Assembly (NCBI GenBank): GCA_963281255.1
Contig: OY725491.1
Location: 2,108,001 to 2,172,000, forward strand
Length of the DNA stretch: 64,000 nucleotides
Direction: 5' to 3'
DNA from: Aphrocallistes beatrix
Lineage: Eukaryota; Porifera; Hexactinellida; Sceptrulophora; Aphrocallistidae
Shown: one piece after another, positions 55,035 to 64,000 of the stretch
How the letters are laid out: each line of letters opens with the position of its first letter
How positions within the stretch are numbered: position 1 is the stretch's first letter
Notes under the pieces: model-generated
The model's input: only the letters and a program-made list of their open reading frames with translations
What the model was told of the DNA's origin: nothing
The model's database searches: none
Program-made: the position numbers and the translations under genes

Positions 55035-56617
55035 TCTAATAAAAAGGGAAATACCTTGCTGACAAACTCAGGTCCTTGATCATGCTGGATAACTGATCTG
55101 GGGGAGGAATTGGTTGCAGTTTCCTTTGAGGTTGAGGTGGTAAATTAGCATCAGTCTGACAGTGATGACAAGTTTTTTTCTGAAGAGAGAAGATTGGTAC
55201 GTCATAACACAGGATGTTTACCGAAAGTCAATATAGTATCAGTTTCTATATGACAAGTCATTGAACATGACTTGAGTCAAAAGTTCAAATTTTGTTCAAG
55301 TCATGTTCAATTACCTAATAGCTATCTATGTATTCAATTTTGAATTCTATACTTAGTGGGTCGTCTGAGAAAACAAGAATTTATGTTCTCGCGCATAAAC
55401 TACGCGATGCGAGTACAAGCAAATTTTGATAGCATCGCAACAAAACAAACCATTAATTAATAATCTCAAAAATACATCTGCAGACAATATAATTTAGCTA
55501 CAGTTGGCTCTCGTGAAATACAAACACTTATGGACAAATGAAATGCGTTCATATAATCCGAGATCCGTATTAATCGGAGTGATTGGAATGTCTATTCATT
55601 TGCGAGTGTGGGGGATAAATAGTTCGTTCGTCTTATCCGGAGTTACAAATTTACAAGCCTACTCTATACGCGTAATGTTCCAAGTAAAACAAATGTGTAA
55701 TAAAATACAAAGATCAAATAATTAACTCAATACTTACATATTTTTGATATCTTCATTCATTCCTGGTCAAACATACAGTCTACTCCGCTTAATCGGGTCA
55801 CATCGGTCAGAGGACATTTTGCCCCGATAAAGCGGAGTACCCTATTAACCGAAAATATTTTGTATTAGCTTCTATGTGTGAGAGCTATTCCGGTCCTGCC
55901 AAAAGTGGCCCGATTAATTAAGCGGTTGACCCGATTAACCAGTGACCCTATTAACCGGAGTCGACTGTATTTCTGTCTGATAGCTTTTATGGTAGCGTTG
56001 ATGCCAGGGTGCAAGACTGTCAGGACCGTCATGGTACAGTTTGAGTCTTCCTCTTCAACTTGACCAGAACAAACTACTTCGTATGAAGTTACTTTATTTC
56101 CACTGATGATCACCTACTCAAAATTAATTAATATTAATTAAAATTATTGCCAAATGTCATCATACATACAAACTATATCAGTATAGCCGCGCTCCTAGAA
56201 ACCAGAGATGCCAACTCTCATGGAATCACGGAGTTTACAAAAATCTTACGGTAGCATGGTCTCACAAGCAATTCCCCAATCTAAGAATTTTCTTATTTCA
56301 GCCCCAAATTAATCTCATATAAATCGCTAAGGGGGAGGGCGGCATTTTATTAGCAATTTTGTGATTATTCAATGAAGCCATGATGCAGCAAACAAGTTTT
56401 CAATTAATAAATTTGTTCCGAATAAATTATCAATAAAAAAACAACCTTGAATATCATGTTATCCTCTCCAATCTGATATTGCGAAGCCTTTACCCGAAAG
56501 TTCTTCTTGGCGTGACATGTCTTCTTTGACTCGAGAACGTACTTTGGATACACATTCGTGTAAGAAAGTCTGAGATTGCACTGTACTCGTCTGTGTTCAT
56601 CTTCGCGAATTACAATG
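55035..56617 (-). CDS. Unrecognised gene, three exons visible
   Basis: Minus-strand exons: 56446-56617 (acceptor TAACAG, donor AAG/GTTGTT), about 55966-56113 (acceptor TTTTGAGTAG) and 55055-55179 (acceptor TCTCTTCAG, then either donor GCAAG/GTATTT or a stop near 55,035). The phases agree. The first two look like beta-strand-rich sequence with spaced cysteines (RRVQCNLRLSYTNVYPKYVL, SKKTCHAKKNFRVKASQY; SYEVVCSGQVEEEDSNCTM). The last is Pro/Gln-rich with a CHHC pair (KKTCHHCQTDANLPPQPQ). No family is recognised. The 5' exon is not found. A pogo-type MITE abuts the end of the middle exon. Confidence 0.5.
55776..55967. mobile_element. Complete pogo/Tigger-type MITE, 192 bases
   Basis: TA, then CAGTCTACTCCGCTTAATCG; at the right TTAACCGGAGTCGACTG, then TA. 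It is the best full copy of the family also found at 3,085, 10,309 and 29,896. Confidence 0.85.
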
Positions 56618-57076
56618 CTGTTACTGATACGTATTGTGAAAAATTCAGCTTTGAAAAAGTCTGTTTTGGTTGAATTAGTACATCAAACAATCAACAATTT
56701 ATATTATCAACTAAAAATACAATATGCAGAATATACCTGTCCCATTAATAAAGTGAGTTAGAATCACACAGAGTGAGTTAAAATCACACGATGTCCCTGG
56801 TCCAGTAATACTAGTGAGTTAAAAACGCACGAAACAGGTCTAAAATGAAAAGATTCTGGGGAAAAGCCCCCACTCCTCAGAATAATTAGGGAGAACACTG
56901 ATTGTGTCTTTGGTTTCTCTTGTTATTAAATATATCAACGAACTAATATAGGAAGCAATATTATAGATACTCTATAATTTCCGGGGGGCCAATAGAAACA
57001 CGACATTTTACGGGGATTCCCCATAAAACCCCTAGAGGGAACACTGGTAACTAGCAAAGTGGTTGTGTTGCCCCGC
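56618..57076. other. No gene recognised
   Basis: AT-rich. The phrase AGTGAGTTA-AATCACAC repeats at 56,755, 56,771 and 56,812, a small local repeat. Confidence 0.3.
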
Positions 57077-57228
57077 CTCACAGGGGCGCCGAACTTTTTG
57101 AAATCAATGAGTAATTTTGGAGTTCCAGGGGGAGCTCAGCCCTAATTTTTGTGTTTTGCGGCTATGGGCCATCGTCCAATCCAGGGGGTCTCGAGCCCCC
57201 AGCCCCCCGGGGTTCGGCGCCTATGCTG
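57077..57228. mobile_element. Short MITE with GGCGCCGAAC ends
   Basis: CAGGGGCGCCGAACTTTTTG at the left and GGGGTTCGGCGCCTATG at the right are inverted. The interior TTTTGGAGTTCCAGGGGGAG recurs at 18,450. About 150 bases. Confidence 0.6.
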
Positions 57229-57588
57229 CCTCACATCAGTGGAACGTCCAACAGAGAAGTTCACCATTTCTATCAATGTAACGTTACAGTCTAGTATGCA
57301 CAGCAGCTAGTATATAATGAGATGATTAGTGACTATGGCAACCCAACTCCAAACGCGCAAATCTCAATTCAACTCTAAACGTACAAAAGTGGAACAACGC
57401 AACTTGCAAACGAGCAAATACGCATTTACAAACGCAATAGAACATTCTCGAACTTGCACACGACAATACTACACATTCACTATTCAAAACTTCTAAACAC
57501 TCAGTAAGTTGAACCATATCCTACTCTAATAATGCTCACAGTAAAATAACCAAGGATGCGGTAATAACCGAATGGATTAATACACGAT
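57229..57588. other. No gene; sequence of repeated CAAAC/GCAA words
   Basis: Between 57,348 and 57,490 the words ACGCGCAAAT, ACGTACAAAA, GCAACTTGCAAACGAGCAAA and TTACAAACGCAA give a loose repeat. No credible frame is present. Confidence 0.3.
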
Positions 57589-57762
57589 TAACCTAAACGG
57601 CTTACTTATATATCGGCCGCCGATACTATCGGCTAGCCGATATATAAGCAAATCTCGCCGATATTTAAGGATTCACCGGTATATAAGTAAATCTCGCCGA
57701 TATATAGTAAGTAAGCCGTATAAATAATTAGTGTTTAACAGGTCTACTCTAAAATTTGTAAA

Positions 57763-58110
57763 ATGAACTCTGGGAATCAAACTGTGAAAAATTCGTGCTT
57801 CATAGAATTCATCAACCAGACTGCTTTATACTTCAACAGTCCATTCACACTCATTACACTATTAATCACTCTCTACTTCATTAACAGACTGAGAGATTCA
57901 TATAGAAAGTTAAACTGTGCTGAAGATAGTTTCGAAAGGAAGAAAGATAAGAGAATCAAAATCCTCGCTCTAAGTCTAAGGTTTATCATTATAATCCTTT
58001 TAATCGAGTTCTCTTCCAACTTATGTGAAATGTTGTCAGGGATAGTGTATGGGTTTGTCCCTATTTTCGACAAGAACGACATTTCTCCTCTGAATAACTG
58101 TCGGACCAAT
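57763..58110 (+). pseudogene. Captured 7TM-receptor fragment, plus-strand arm
   Basis: The first about 115 codons are the same as the minus-strand copy: an N-terminal stretch with N-glycosylation sites (NQT, FINQTALYF), a first membrane segment (FTLITLLITLYFINRLRD), a basic loop and a second segment (LALSLRFIIIILLIEFSSN). Past 58,110 it leaves the arm and the reading ends at 58,140. Confidence 0.7.
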
Positions 58111-58679
58111 TTGTTTGATAGAATATTTGTAGTGTTATGAAGATGCAGCCTCTTAAGAGTATTAAGCACATCCAACGCTTGATAGTGGTTCTGTAAGGAT
58201 AGTCCAAGTATGCTCTCCTGAGTACGTTGAGGAGCAGAGACACGGTTGGCTGAAGGAACTGGACTATGGATATGTACAGCATGGTTGGGAGATAAGCGAA
58301 CCATCCTCTCGGGAATAACTGCATGAAAAACTTCTTCATTGGTCCGACAGTTATTCAGAGGAGAAATGTCGTTCTTGTCGAAAATAGGGACAAACCCATA
58401 CACTATCCCTGACAACATTTCACATAAGTTGGAAGAGAACTCGATTAAAAGGATTATAATGATAAACCTTAGACTTAGAGCGAGGATTTTGATTCTCTTA
58501 TCTTTCTTCCTTTCGAAACTATCTTCAGCACAGTTTAACTTTCTATATGAATCTCTCAGTCTGTTAATGAAGTAGAGAGTGATTAATAGTGTAATGAGTG
58601 TGAATGGACTGTTGAAGTATAAAGCAGTCTGGTTGATGAATTCTATGAAGCACGAATTTTTCACAGTTTGATTCCCAGA
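57873..58679 (-). pseudogene. Captured 7TM-receptor fragment, minus-strand arm plus loop
   Basis: A long minus frame ending at 57,873. Its start in the right arm mirrors the plus copy. In the loop, the neighbouring minus frame (58,339-58,061) reads LFPRGWFAYLPTMLYISIVQ and FLQPTVSLLLNVLRRAYL, which looks like a late membrane helix and cytoplasmic start of a peptide-type GPCR. This suggests a shift or a lost intron between TM2 and this part. The middle helices are missing, so no whole receptor is encoded. After the loop the frame merely reads the left arm backwards. Confidence 0.65.
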
Positions 58680-58903
58680 GTTCTTTTACAAATTTTAGAG
58701 TAGACCTGTTAAACACTAATTATTTATACTGCTTACTTATATATCGGCGAGATTTACTTATATACCGGCGAATACTTAAATATCGGCGAGATTTGCTTAT
58801 ATATCGGCCCAATACTTAAATATCGGCGAGATTTGCTTATATATCGGCTAGCCGATAGTATCGGCGGCCGATATATAAGTAAGCCGTAACCTAAAATCGT
58901 TAA

Positions 58904-59651
58904 CGCTACTGCACTGATGCATTTTGCGGAGAAAATTTTTTCCTCCCATTTTTATTTTTATTCCATTTTTGGATTCTATAGACTCTAGGCTATCAATATC
59001 ATCCCATTTTGTGGCTTATTTGTATTTTTATTCGCTGAAATGGGTCATTTATCATTTTTTTTCTATATGGTTGATGTCCACTTCATGAAACTTTAAATTG
59101 GACTATCTCAGAATAATTTTTTCAATAAGTGTATTTATTCAATCGGGTCTAACATGAAATGAAGTCATGCTTTACCATTGAAAATTGACATAACAGTATA
59201 ATATCAACCATATTTGAGATCTATCGAAGCATAATTCAACATTTGCCTCTTTAAGATTTCAATATTGGGGTCGAAAGTTCAAAATAACCCGAAATAATTG
59301 AAAATTCGATCACTTGATTGATCCAACAATAAAATTAAAGTAAATCAAATAAGAGCTAAAAATCGACGATAGAGCAATAAACTATGCTTGTTAGAAGTAG
59401 TATGAATACTGAAAGTAAATGATTTAAAGTAGGTTTTCTTGAGTTGCTGGATTTCGATTGTATTAATTTCAATAGGAGCCAAAAATAGAGATTCAAAATA
59501 ATCACGAGTTTGGAAATATGTACAAGTAAGCTGATATACTTAGAATACACTATTTATCCATCAACTGTGGATACTAAAACTAACTAAGCGCTATCTTGTA
59601 CTGATTCAACACAGTGCATACTGTCTAATACTAGCTATCAGTGCAGTAGCG
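58904..59651. mobile_element. TTAA-flanked non-autonomous transposon, 748 bases
   Basis: TTAA (58900-58903), then CGCTACTGCACTGAT; at the right ATCAGTGCAGTAGCG, then TTAA (59652-59655). It differs in sequence from the 19,580 TTAA element. It contains no convincing gene. Confidence 0.75.
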
Positions 59652-59655
59652 TTAA

Positions 59656-60251
59656 CCATGCAGAATAGGCATTAAGAATGTATTACCGTATATAAACATG
59701 GTATCAAAGTATGTATACATATCCGTTGTCAAAATTTCGATTAGTCATCATATCATTGTGCAACAGGTCATTTTATGGAGGATTTTGGCAATTTTCTAAG
59801 CTGTTTTAAGCCTACTTCTAAATGTTATTAAGGTAGAATTTTTGTGTTGAACTAAGATTGGTACGAGTTGATTTGAACATTTTGGAATTTTTTAGTGGAA
59901 TGTTGTTACATTCCTACGTTTCTATGGTAAAGCATTTTGATCAGTTTGAGCCATATCCTGCAAACTGTAAGAACTAGGTCTTCAAATTTGATCGTATTTG
60001 ATAGGCAATGGGCTACTTCCTATTGGGTAATAATACAATTTAGACTTCTAAATTAACAGACTATAGAGTTATGCGACAATTTAGTGTTTTGGTCACATTC
60101 TTAAAATCAACCCATAACTCAAAACTCGTTGAATTTAGAAGTTCTGAAAGTGGATGTCCATTTATGGAGGGATACATATTGTACAGTATGATAAAACAGG
60201 ACGCAGTGGGTGTCTAGACACCCAGGACACCTCCGGTGGCGCCGGCCCTGA
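59656..60251. other. Probable repeat end, no gene
   Basis: Ends in GGTGGCGCCGGCCCTG (60,234-60,249); a similar TGGCGCCGGCCC lies at 3,393, and such ends are common in hAT-like repeats. The matching left end was not found. Confidence 0.3.
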
Positions 60252-60410
60252 ATGACAATAGTTAATAAATAGTTAAATACTTGACTTCGCTTAATAAAAG
60301 GATAATAAAGTAGTAGATTTTATGAGGATTGTCGTGTTGCGAGTTGTCGGACTCCCTCCCGCAAGTCAGTTCATATGAATTATTATTATAATTTATGGCT
60401 TTACTGTCGT
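60252..60410 (+). repeat. Dispersed repeat, inverse of 42,245-42,415
   Basis: AATACTTGACTTCGCTTAAT, TAGTAGATTTTATGAGGATT, TGTTGCGAGTTGTCGGACTC and CAGTTCATATGAATT match the 42-kb copy in opposite orientation, 18 kb away. Confidence 0.65.
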
Positions 60411-60639
60411 AAAATAATAACACATTACAATCAATACATCGAATCACTAAGTGATGTTTTGGTCGCTATGTGCTAATAATTTTCAATACAAATGTAGAGT
60501 ATGAATAAAATTAGTATACACGTAGTTAACTAATGCAGATGGACAAGTTCTGAATCAGCTTGCGTTTAGTTCAAGGTGCTATAAATTTTCTGTCAGAATA
60601 GGTATCGACAACCTAGTAAATGGAAATATTTCCAAGTCA

Positions 60640-60735
60640 CGGAACCCCTATGGAGCCCCCGAGTTTCAGGGAACCCTAAAATCACTTTGACCGAACCCCA
60701 GGAGTCCGTGGAACCCTGGTTGAGAAGCACTGTGT
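60640..60735. mobile_element. hAT-type MITE end
   Basis: Repeated GGAACCCT-like words run into GGTTGAGAAGCACTG, the complement of CAGTGCTTCTCAACC, a common hAT terminus. The left end was not identified. Confidence 0.5.
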
Positions 60736-61010
60736 TATATTTTAGTTATTCTCTTATTAATTAATCATATTGTAGGTCTTAAATTTCGTTTACATTCTTT
60801 CATTAGTAATATTAATACTATTGCACGCAGGATTGATACTGTAAACATCACGATTTTTTTATCAAAAAATTTTTATTTAAACCTGATTTTTTATTCAAAT
60901 TGGATTTAAAATCTTCTGAGACTCTTACCTTGTCGAGTTTATACATGAATAGATCATGAATCAATTTGGCGCTACATGTAAATGAACACATGGATACATA
61001 AAAGAGTAGT
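60736..61010. other. No feature recognised
   Basis: AT-rich spacer without a gene. Confidence 0.3.
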
Positions 61011-62217
61011 CTATCTTATATATTAAAACGCTATGAATGTTTTTGTTTGTTTGTTCGAATTGATTGAAGAATTGGCAAGTCGTAGAGATACGAAATTTGG
61101 CATGTTGGTGTCAAATGATGAATCTAAGATTAGTTCGAAGAACTAAGCGAAATTTTCACACCTCTGCAAAAAAATGGAAAACAATTTTTCGCACCTTTTC
61201 TATACAAACTATATGGCTATACGCTCACAATATAAGTCATTGTAAGACACTGCAATTGATTGTCATTGTTATTATTACTTCAATGCAATAACTTACATAA
61301 ATGTCTCAATTTTATTAGTGCAGCTCCTATAGGGAGATGCCCTTATGGCATGGACGGAGTATCTCGTCCGTCCATCCGTATGTGTATGTATGTGTGTCCA
61401 TACGCTCGCTACTTCGAAATCTAACAGTCCAACTTTTACCAAATTTCGCATGTAGGATCTCTTTATGGTGTAGATGTGCACCGTCAACATTTTTCGTAAA
61501 ATATCATCACAAAAATAATAATGTTAATATTTTATGAGTTATTAGCATTATAGCATATGGATATATACATATTTTCACACCTTTCGAAAAATTATTATGT
61601 TGAGCTAAAAGCGTGCTCTCAACGGTTATTATAGGGTATTTTCATATGTAGATTCCAAATTTCACACTTGGAATGCCCTAAAATGAGTATTTCCCGACGT
61701 ATTCCGATATTCGCATTCATGTTCCTTCGAGTCACTTCCTTGAGCTGCACTATCGGTCTGTCGATCGACATTTTTATATTGTATAGCAATCGAAATAGTT
61801 TTATGTATATTTTGCACCTTTATATAGATATTTTAACACCATTTGATGGATTTTAAAAAAATCGCTAGAGACTAGCTTCCAACGGTTGACATGAAGTTTT
61901 TAGGGGTGTTGATTTCGAATATCATATTTCAGGTAAATATGATAAATTTTTTGTTTGCATTAGATATATAAAGTAAACAAATTACAAAATAGGCTAGAGA
62001 CTGGCTTCCAACGGTTGACATGGGGTTTTAAGGGTGTAGATTTTGAATATTATATTTTCGGATCTTTATGATAAATTATTTGTTAACTTTTGTTTTTTAT
62101 ATAAAGTAAATAAATTCCCAAAATGGGTTATAGTGAGTAACTTCAGGCGCCCGCAAGGCGACTCTGCGACACAAAGTGTCCGCAAGCGCGCAGCACAAAC
62201 AAACGAAACGCGCTTGT
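61011..62217 (+). mobile_element. Non-autonomous Helitron-like element, second family
   Basis: Starts TATATTAAAACGCTATGAAT with TGTTTGTTTGTTCGAATTGA and GAAATTTGGCATGTTGG, a layout seen in many animal Helitron-like elements. The internal block AGAGACTGGCTTCCAACGGT occurs twice (61,868 and 61,987). The end has hairpins GGACACAAAGTGTCC-like and GAAACGCGCTTGTA (about 62,217). No Rep/helicase gene. Confidence 0.6.
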
Positions 62218-63058
62218 AAATGATAAATCGTGTGGAGTCAAATGTATATTATATTTTTCACATCCAACATCCTTTTAATTATACTGGTAAATTCATTAGG
62301 AAATTAGTTGGAATTTTGATTTTAAACAAGTTCTAACTTGTATGGCATAGAACCATTGGATATTAAAAGGAGTAATTACATCCAAAAATTACAATGTACT
62401 GCCTAATGTTTTTGGATCAAAATTTTATTAATAAGTATCATTGATTTGAATCGAACAACCCTGAAATTTTTGCTTGTCTGCTGTATTTTAAAATTATAAA
62501 TTTTTTTGTATTGTGTTATATCAAGACTAAATTGCCTTTGAAATCTAGTTCATTCGTCTCGCAGATATCATACTAATGCTGTATAGTTACGGTGCATAAG
62601 TAATGGAGCACTTGATAAGTTTCAGAAACCTTATTGGTAGTGCGAAAAGTCATGCATTGACTAGCACTTACATCTTCCCCGGAAGATGTTGGCTTTTGAC
62701 CAACATCTTCCAAAACCAGACATCCAACGTAACATATGTTGTGTGTTTGTTTGTTTGTCTATAATTAAAATAAAATACTATACGTTGTATAAAGCTGAAA
62801 ATTTGTAAACAGGGGTAATTTTACACGCTGACAACGATTTATTTGTTTTCTAAGCGAAATATGGGAAACTGACGTCACGACGGGCGGGAATTTTGAATAA
62901 CTCTTCTCTACTTTTGACTGCATCTGTACGAAATTCAGTGTGTATGTATTAGTAGAATCCACTATGTTTAATCGTCCTACTAATTTTCAAATGTTTCCAT
63001 TAAAATTTGTTTATGAATAAAATATACTATCAAGCTTCGCTTGCTAGTTATGTACTAT
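62218..63058. other. Unassigned; one strong small hairpin
   Basis: At 62,682-62,712 GGAAGATGTTGG and CCAACATCTTCC form a 12-bp stem with a 7-base loop, next to another short CATCTTCC/GGAAGATG inverse. At 62,735 TGTTTGTTTGTTTGTC resembles a Helitron-like start. No gene is seen. Confidence 0.35.
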
Positions 63059-63530
63059 AACAAGCGCGCTTCGCGGCTGGCAGGAGCCTGGGGTCACATT
63101 TATTAATTATAAGAGAAATAACATCTCTAAATAAGTCTCTCCTACTGTTATCATCGATATCGCACGTAAAATTACCAAATTTATCAATTTTTAAATTTTT
63201 AATGTGTAATTATTACGTCATAACAGAGTGATGAGTCATCATTTTCTAGTATACAGATTCTATTAAAATTTCAGCCTTCTTTCTCCTATAATGGCTGAGT
63301 TATGCTCGAATAACTATTGCTTAACTTATAAAAGTGTGACAATGGCGTCATAATTCCATGATGAGTCAACATTTTGCTCTGAGCTCAGAACTTAGCGTAT
63401 AGTCAAAATACTCTCACATACCAAAAATCAGCTTTCTGCGCCCTGCATTTTCTTCAATCAATTCGTTACAGATATATATCTATATCATATATACACACAT
63501 GCACATTAATTGAGTTTTAATAGTAAGGAA
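63059..63530 (-). mobile_element. Helitron-like copy, first family
   Basis: AACAAGCGCGCTTCGCGGCT (with a shortened hairpin) through TCATAACAGAGTGATGAGTC and TTCAATCAATTCGTTACAG to GAGTTTTAATAGTAAGGA. Confidence 0.7.
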
Positions 63531-63601
63531 ACCTGAAAGTTCAGGCATTATACATAATAAGATCATGCTTGCATAGTTCTTACTTGAATAGACTTGATAA
63601 A

Positions 63602-63801
63602 TCACCCCCACTTTAAATTCTGATCATGCCATTTAGTGAAATCTAGGAGATTCTCAAGTAGGCGAATTTTGACCACCAGCTCACATTTGGCAACCGCATC
63701 AGCTGTTTCCTGCTTTCCAAGGTTTTTCTGATTCCTGGATGATATAGCTAAATAAAAATCATTGCGAGAAAAATTTCGGAGAGATGCTACCCGTACCTCA
63801 T
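63602..63801 (-). CDS. Possible terminal exon of an unrecognised gene
   Basis: After a GTGTTAG acceptor, 66 codons run to a TGA at 63,602: helical, charged sequence with DEVRVASLRNFSRNDFYLA, CELVVKIRLLENLL and the end FTKWHDQNLKWG. No family is recognised. Earlier exons would lie right of the window, on the strand opposite to the gene starting at 63,936. Confidence 0.35.
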
Positions 63802-63935
63802 CTAACACATGTACATTCAATTAAAATTGTTCATTAATGCATTGACATATAATAAATTATTTACTTTTTAATGGAATTTTTCTATTTTTATTATGAGTCT
63901 TTTTTTCTCGCTTTAGATTATCTTCTACAAAGAGA

Positions 63936-64000
63936 ATGGCTGAATCCGTTCCAGAAAAAAGTCAACTGCAACCTAAAAGTTACTTGGTGCCATATGGCCA
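63936..64000 (+). CDS. Start of a gene cut by the window edge
   Basis: ATG at 63,936 opens a frame of 21 full codons to the window end (MAESVPEKSQLQPKSYLVPY). A CGCTTTAG acceptor-like site precedes it by about 20 bases. Too short to identify. Confidence 0.4.
   Translation, partial: MAESVPEKSQLQPKSYLVPYG

Larger units (their letters stand above)
57598..58886. mobile_element. Mutator-like foldback element carrying a receptor fragment
   Basis: 1,289 bases. The ends CGGCTTACTTATATATCGGC and GCCGATATATAAGTAAGCCG consist of TATATATCGGC sub-repeats. TAACCTAAA is duplicated exactly at 57589-57597 and 58887-58895; a 9-bp duplication is typical of Mutator-like elements. Inside, near-identical inverted arms (about 57,718-58,110 and 58,338-58,735) flank a 227-base loop. 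The arms and loop carry receptor-like coding sequence. There is no transposase, so this is a Pack-MULE-like non-autonomous element. Same family as 34,046-34,959. Confidence 0.88.

Noticed and set aside
57873-58664. 263-codon frame as one real protein
   Set aside because: It reads out through one inverted arm, the loop and then the other arm backwards; the last third is antisense of the first.

Overview
The window is nuclear DNA of an animal: AT-rich, with spliced genes, and much of it occupied by DNA transposons. The gene families (adhesion GPCR, C-type lectin domains, FERM protein, CSTF2, RBCC/NHL-like coiled-coil proteins) and the abundance of Ginger, P/THAP, Mutator-like, pogo, hAT, mariner and Helitron-like elements suggest an early-branching metazoan. 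A sponge is my best guess, perhaps a glass sponge, but the sequence does not prove it. No prokaryotic genes and no LTR, retroviral or Polinton copies were recognised.

Layout. 0.4-7.4 kb: a FERM-domain gene (FRMD4/FRMD6-like) on the minus strand, read through eleven or twelve small exons whose phases agree. Three intronless plus-strand genes lie inside three of its introns: a dual-specificity phosphatase, glucosamine-6-phosphate N-acetyltransferase and dTMP kinase. 7.9-10.7 kb: nested MITEs in a Helitron-like element. 11.4-14.6 kb: CSTF2, minus strand, two exons, with Helitron-like copies in its intron. 15.8-17.0 kb: an RBCC/NHL-like reading frame with one in-frame stop. 17-21.1 kb: a deleted mariner, foldback elements and a minisatellite. 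21.8 kb: intronless acyl-CoA-binding protein. 23-29.3 kb: MITEs, a decayed PIN-like/CXC transposon gene with an inverted partial copy, a coiled-coil gene at 27.3 kb and a hAT relic. A 200-base run of N lies at 29,970-30,169.

30.6-40.1 kb: a ten-exon adhesion GPCR (CTLD, four FN3, Ig, GAIN/GPS, 7TM, Ser/Thr-rich tail). One intron holds a four-level nest of transposons. 42.4-46.2 kb: a Ginger-type transposon with an integrase-like transposase, inserted in a Helitron-like element. 47.4-48.1 kb: a second C-type lectin gene on the minus strand. 48.2-51.8 kb: a P-type element with THAP transposase and long inverted repeats. 55.0-56.6 kb: three exons of an unrecognised minus-strand gene. 57.6-58.9 kb: a Mutator-like foldback element with 9-bp target duplications that carries a captured, inverted-duplicated 7TM receptor fragment. 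59-63.5 kb: TTAA-type, hAT and Helitron-like elements. The right edge has the first codons of a plus-strand gene and a possible terminal exon of a minus-strand gene.

The genes do not form one pathway. The host genes cover signalling (DSP, FERM, aGPCR), nucleotide and amino-sugar metabolism (dTMP kinase, GNA1), acyl-CoA transport (ACBP) and mRNA 3' processing (CSTF2). The two most notable structures are the FERM gene holding three antisense intronless genes and the foldback element holding a receptor fragment.
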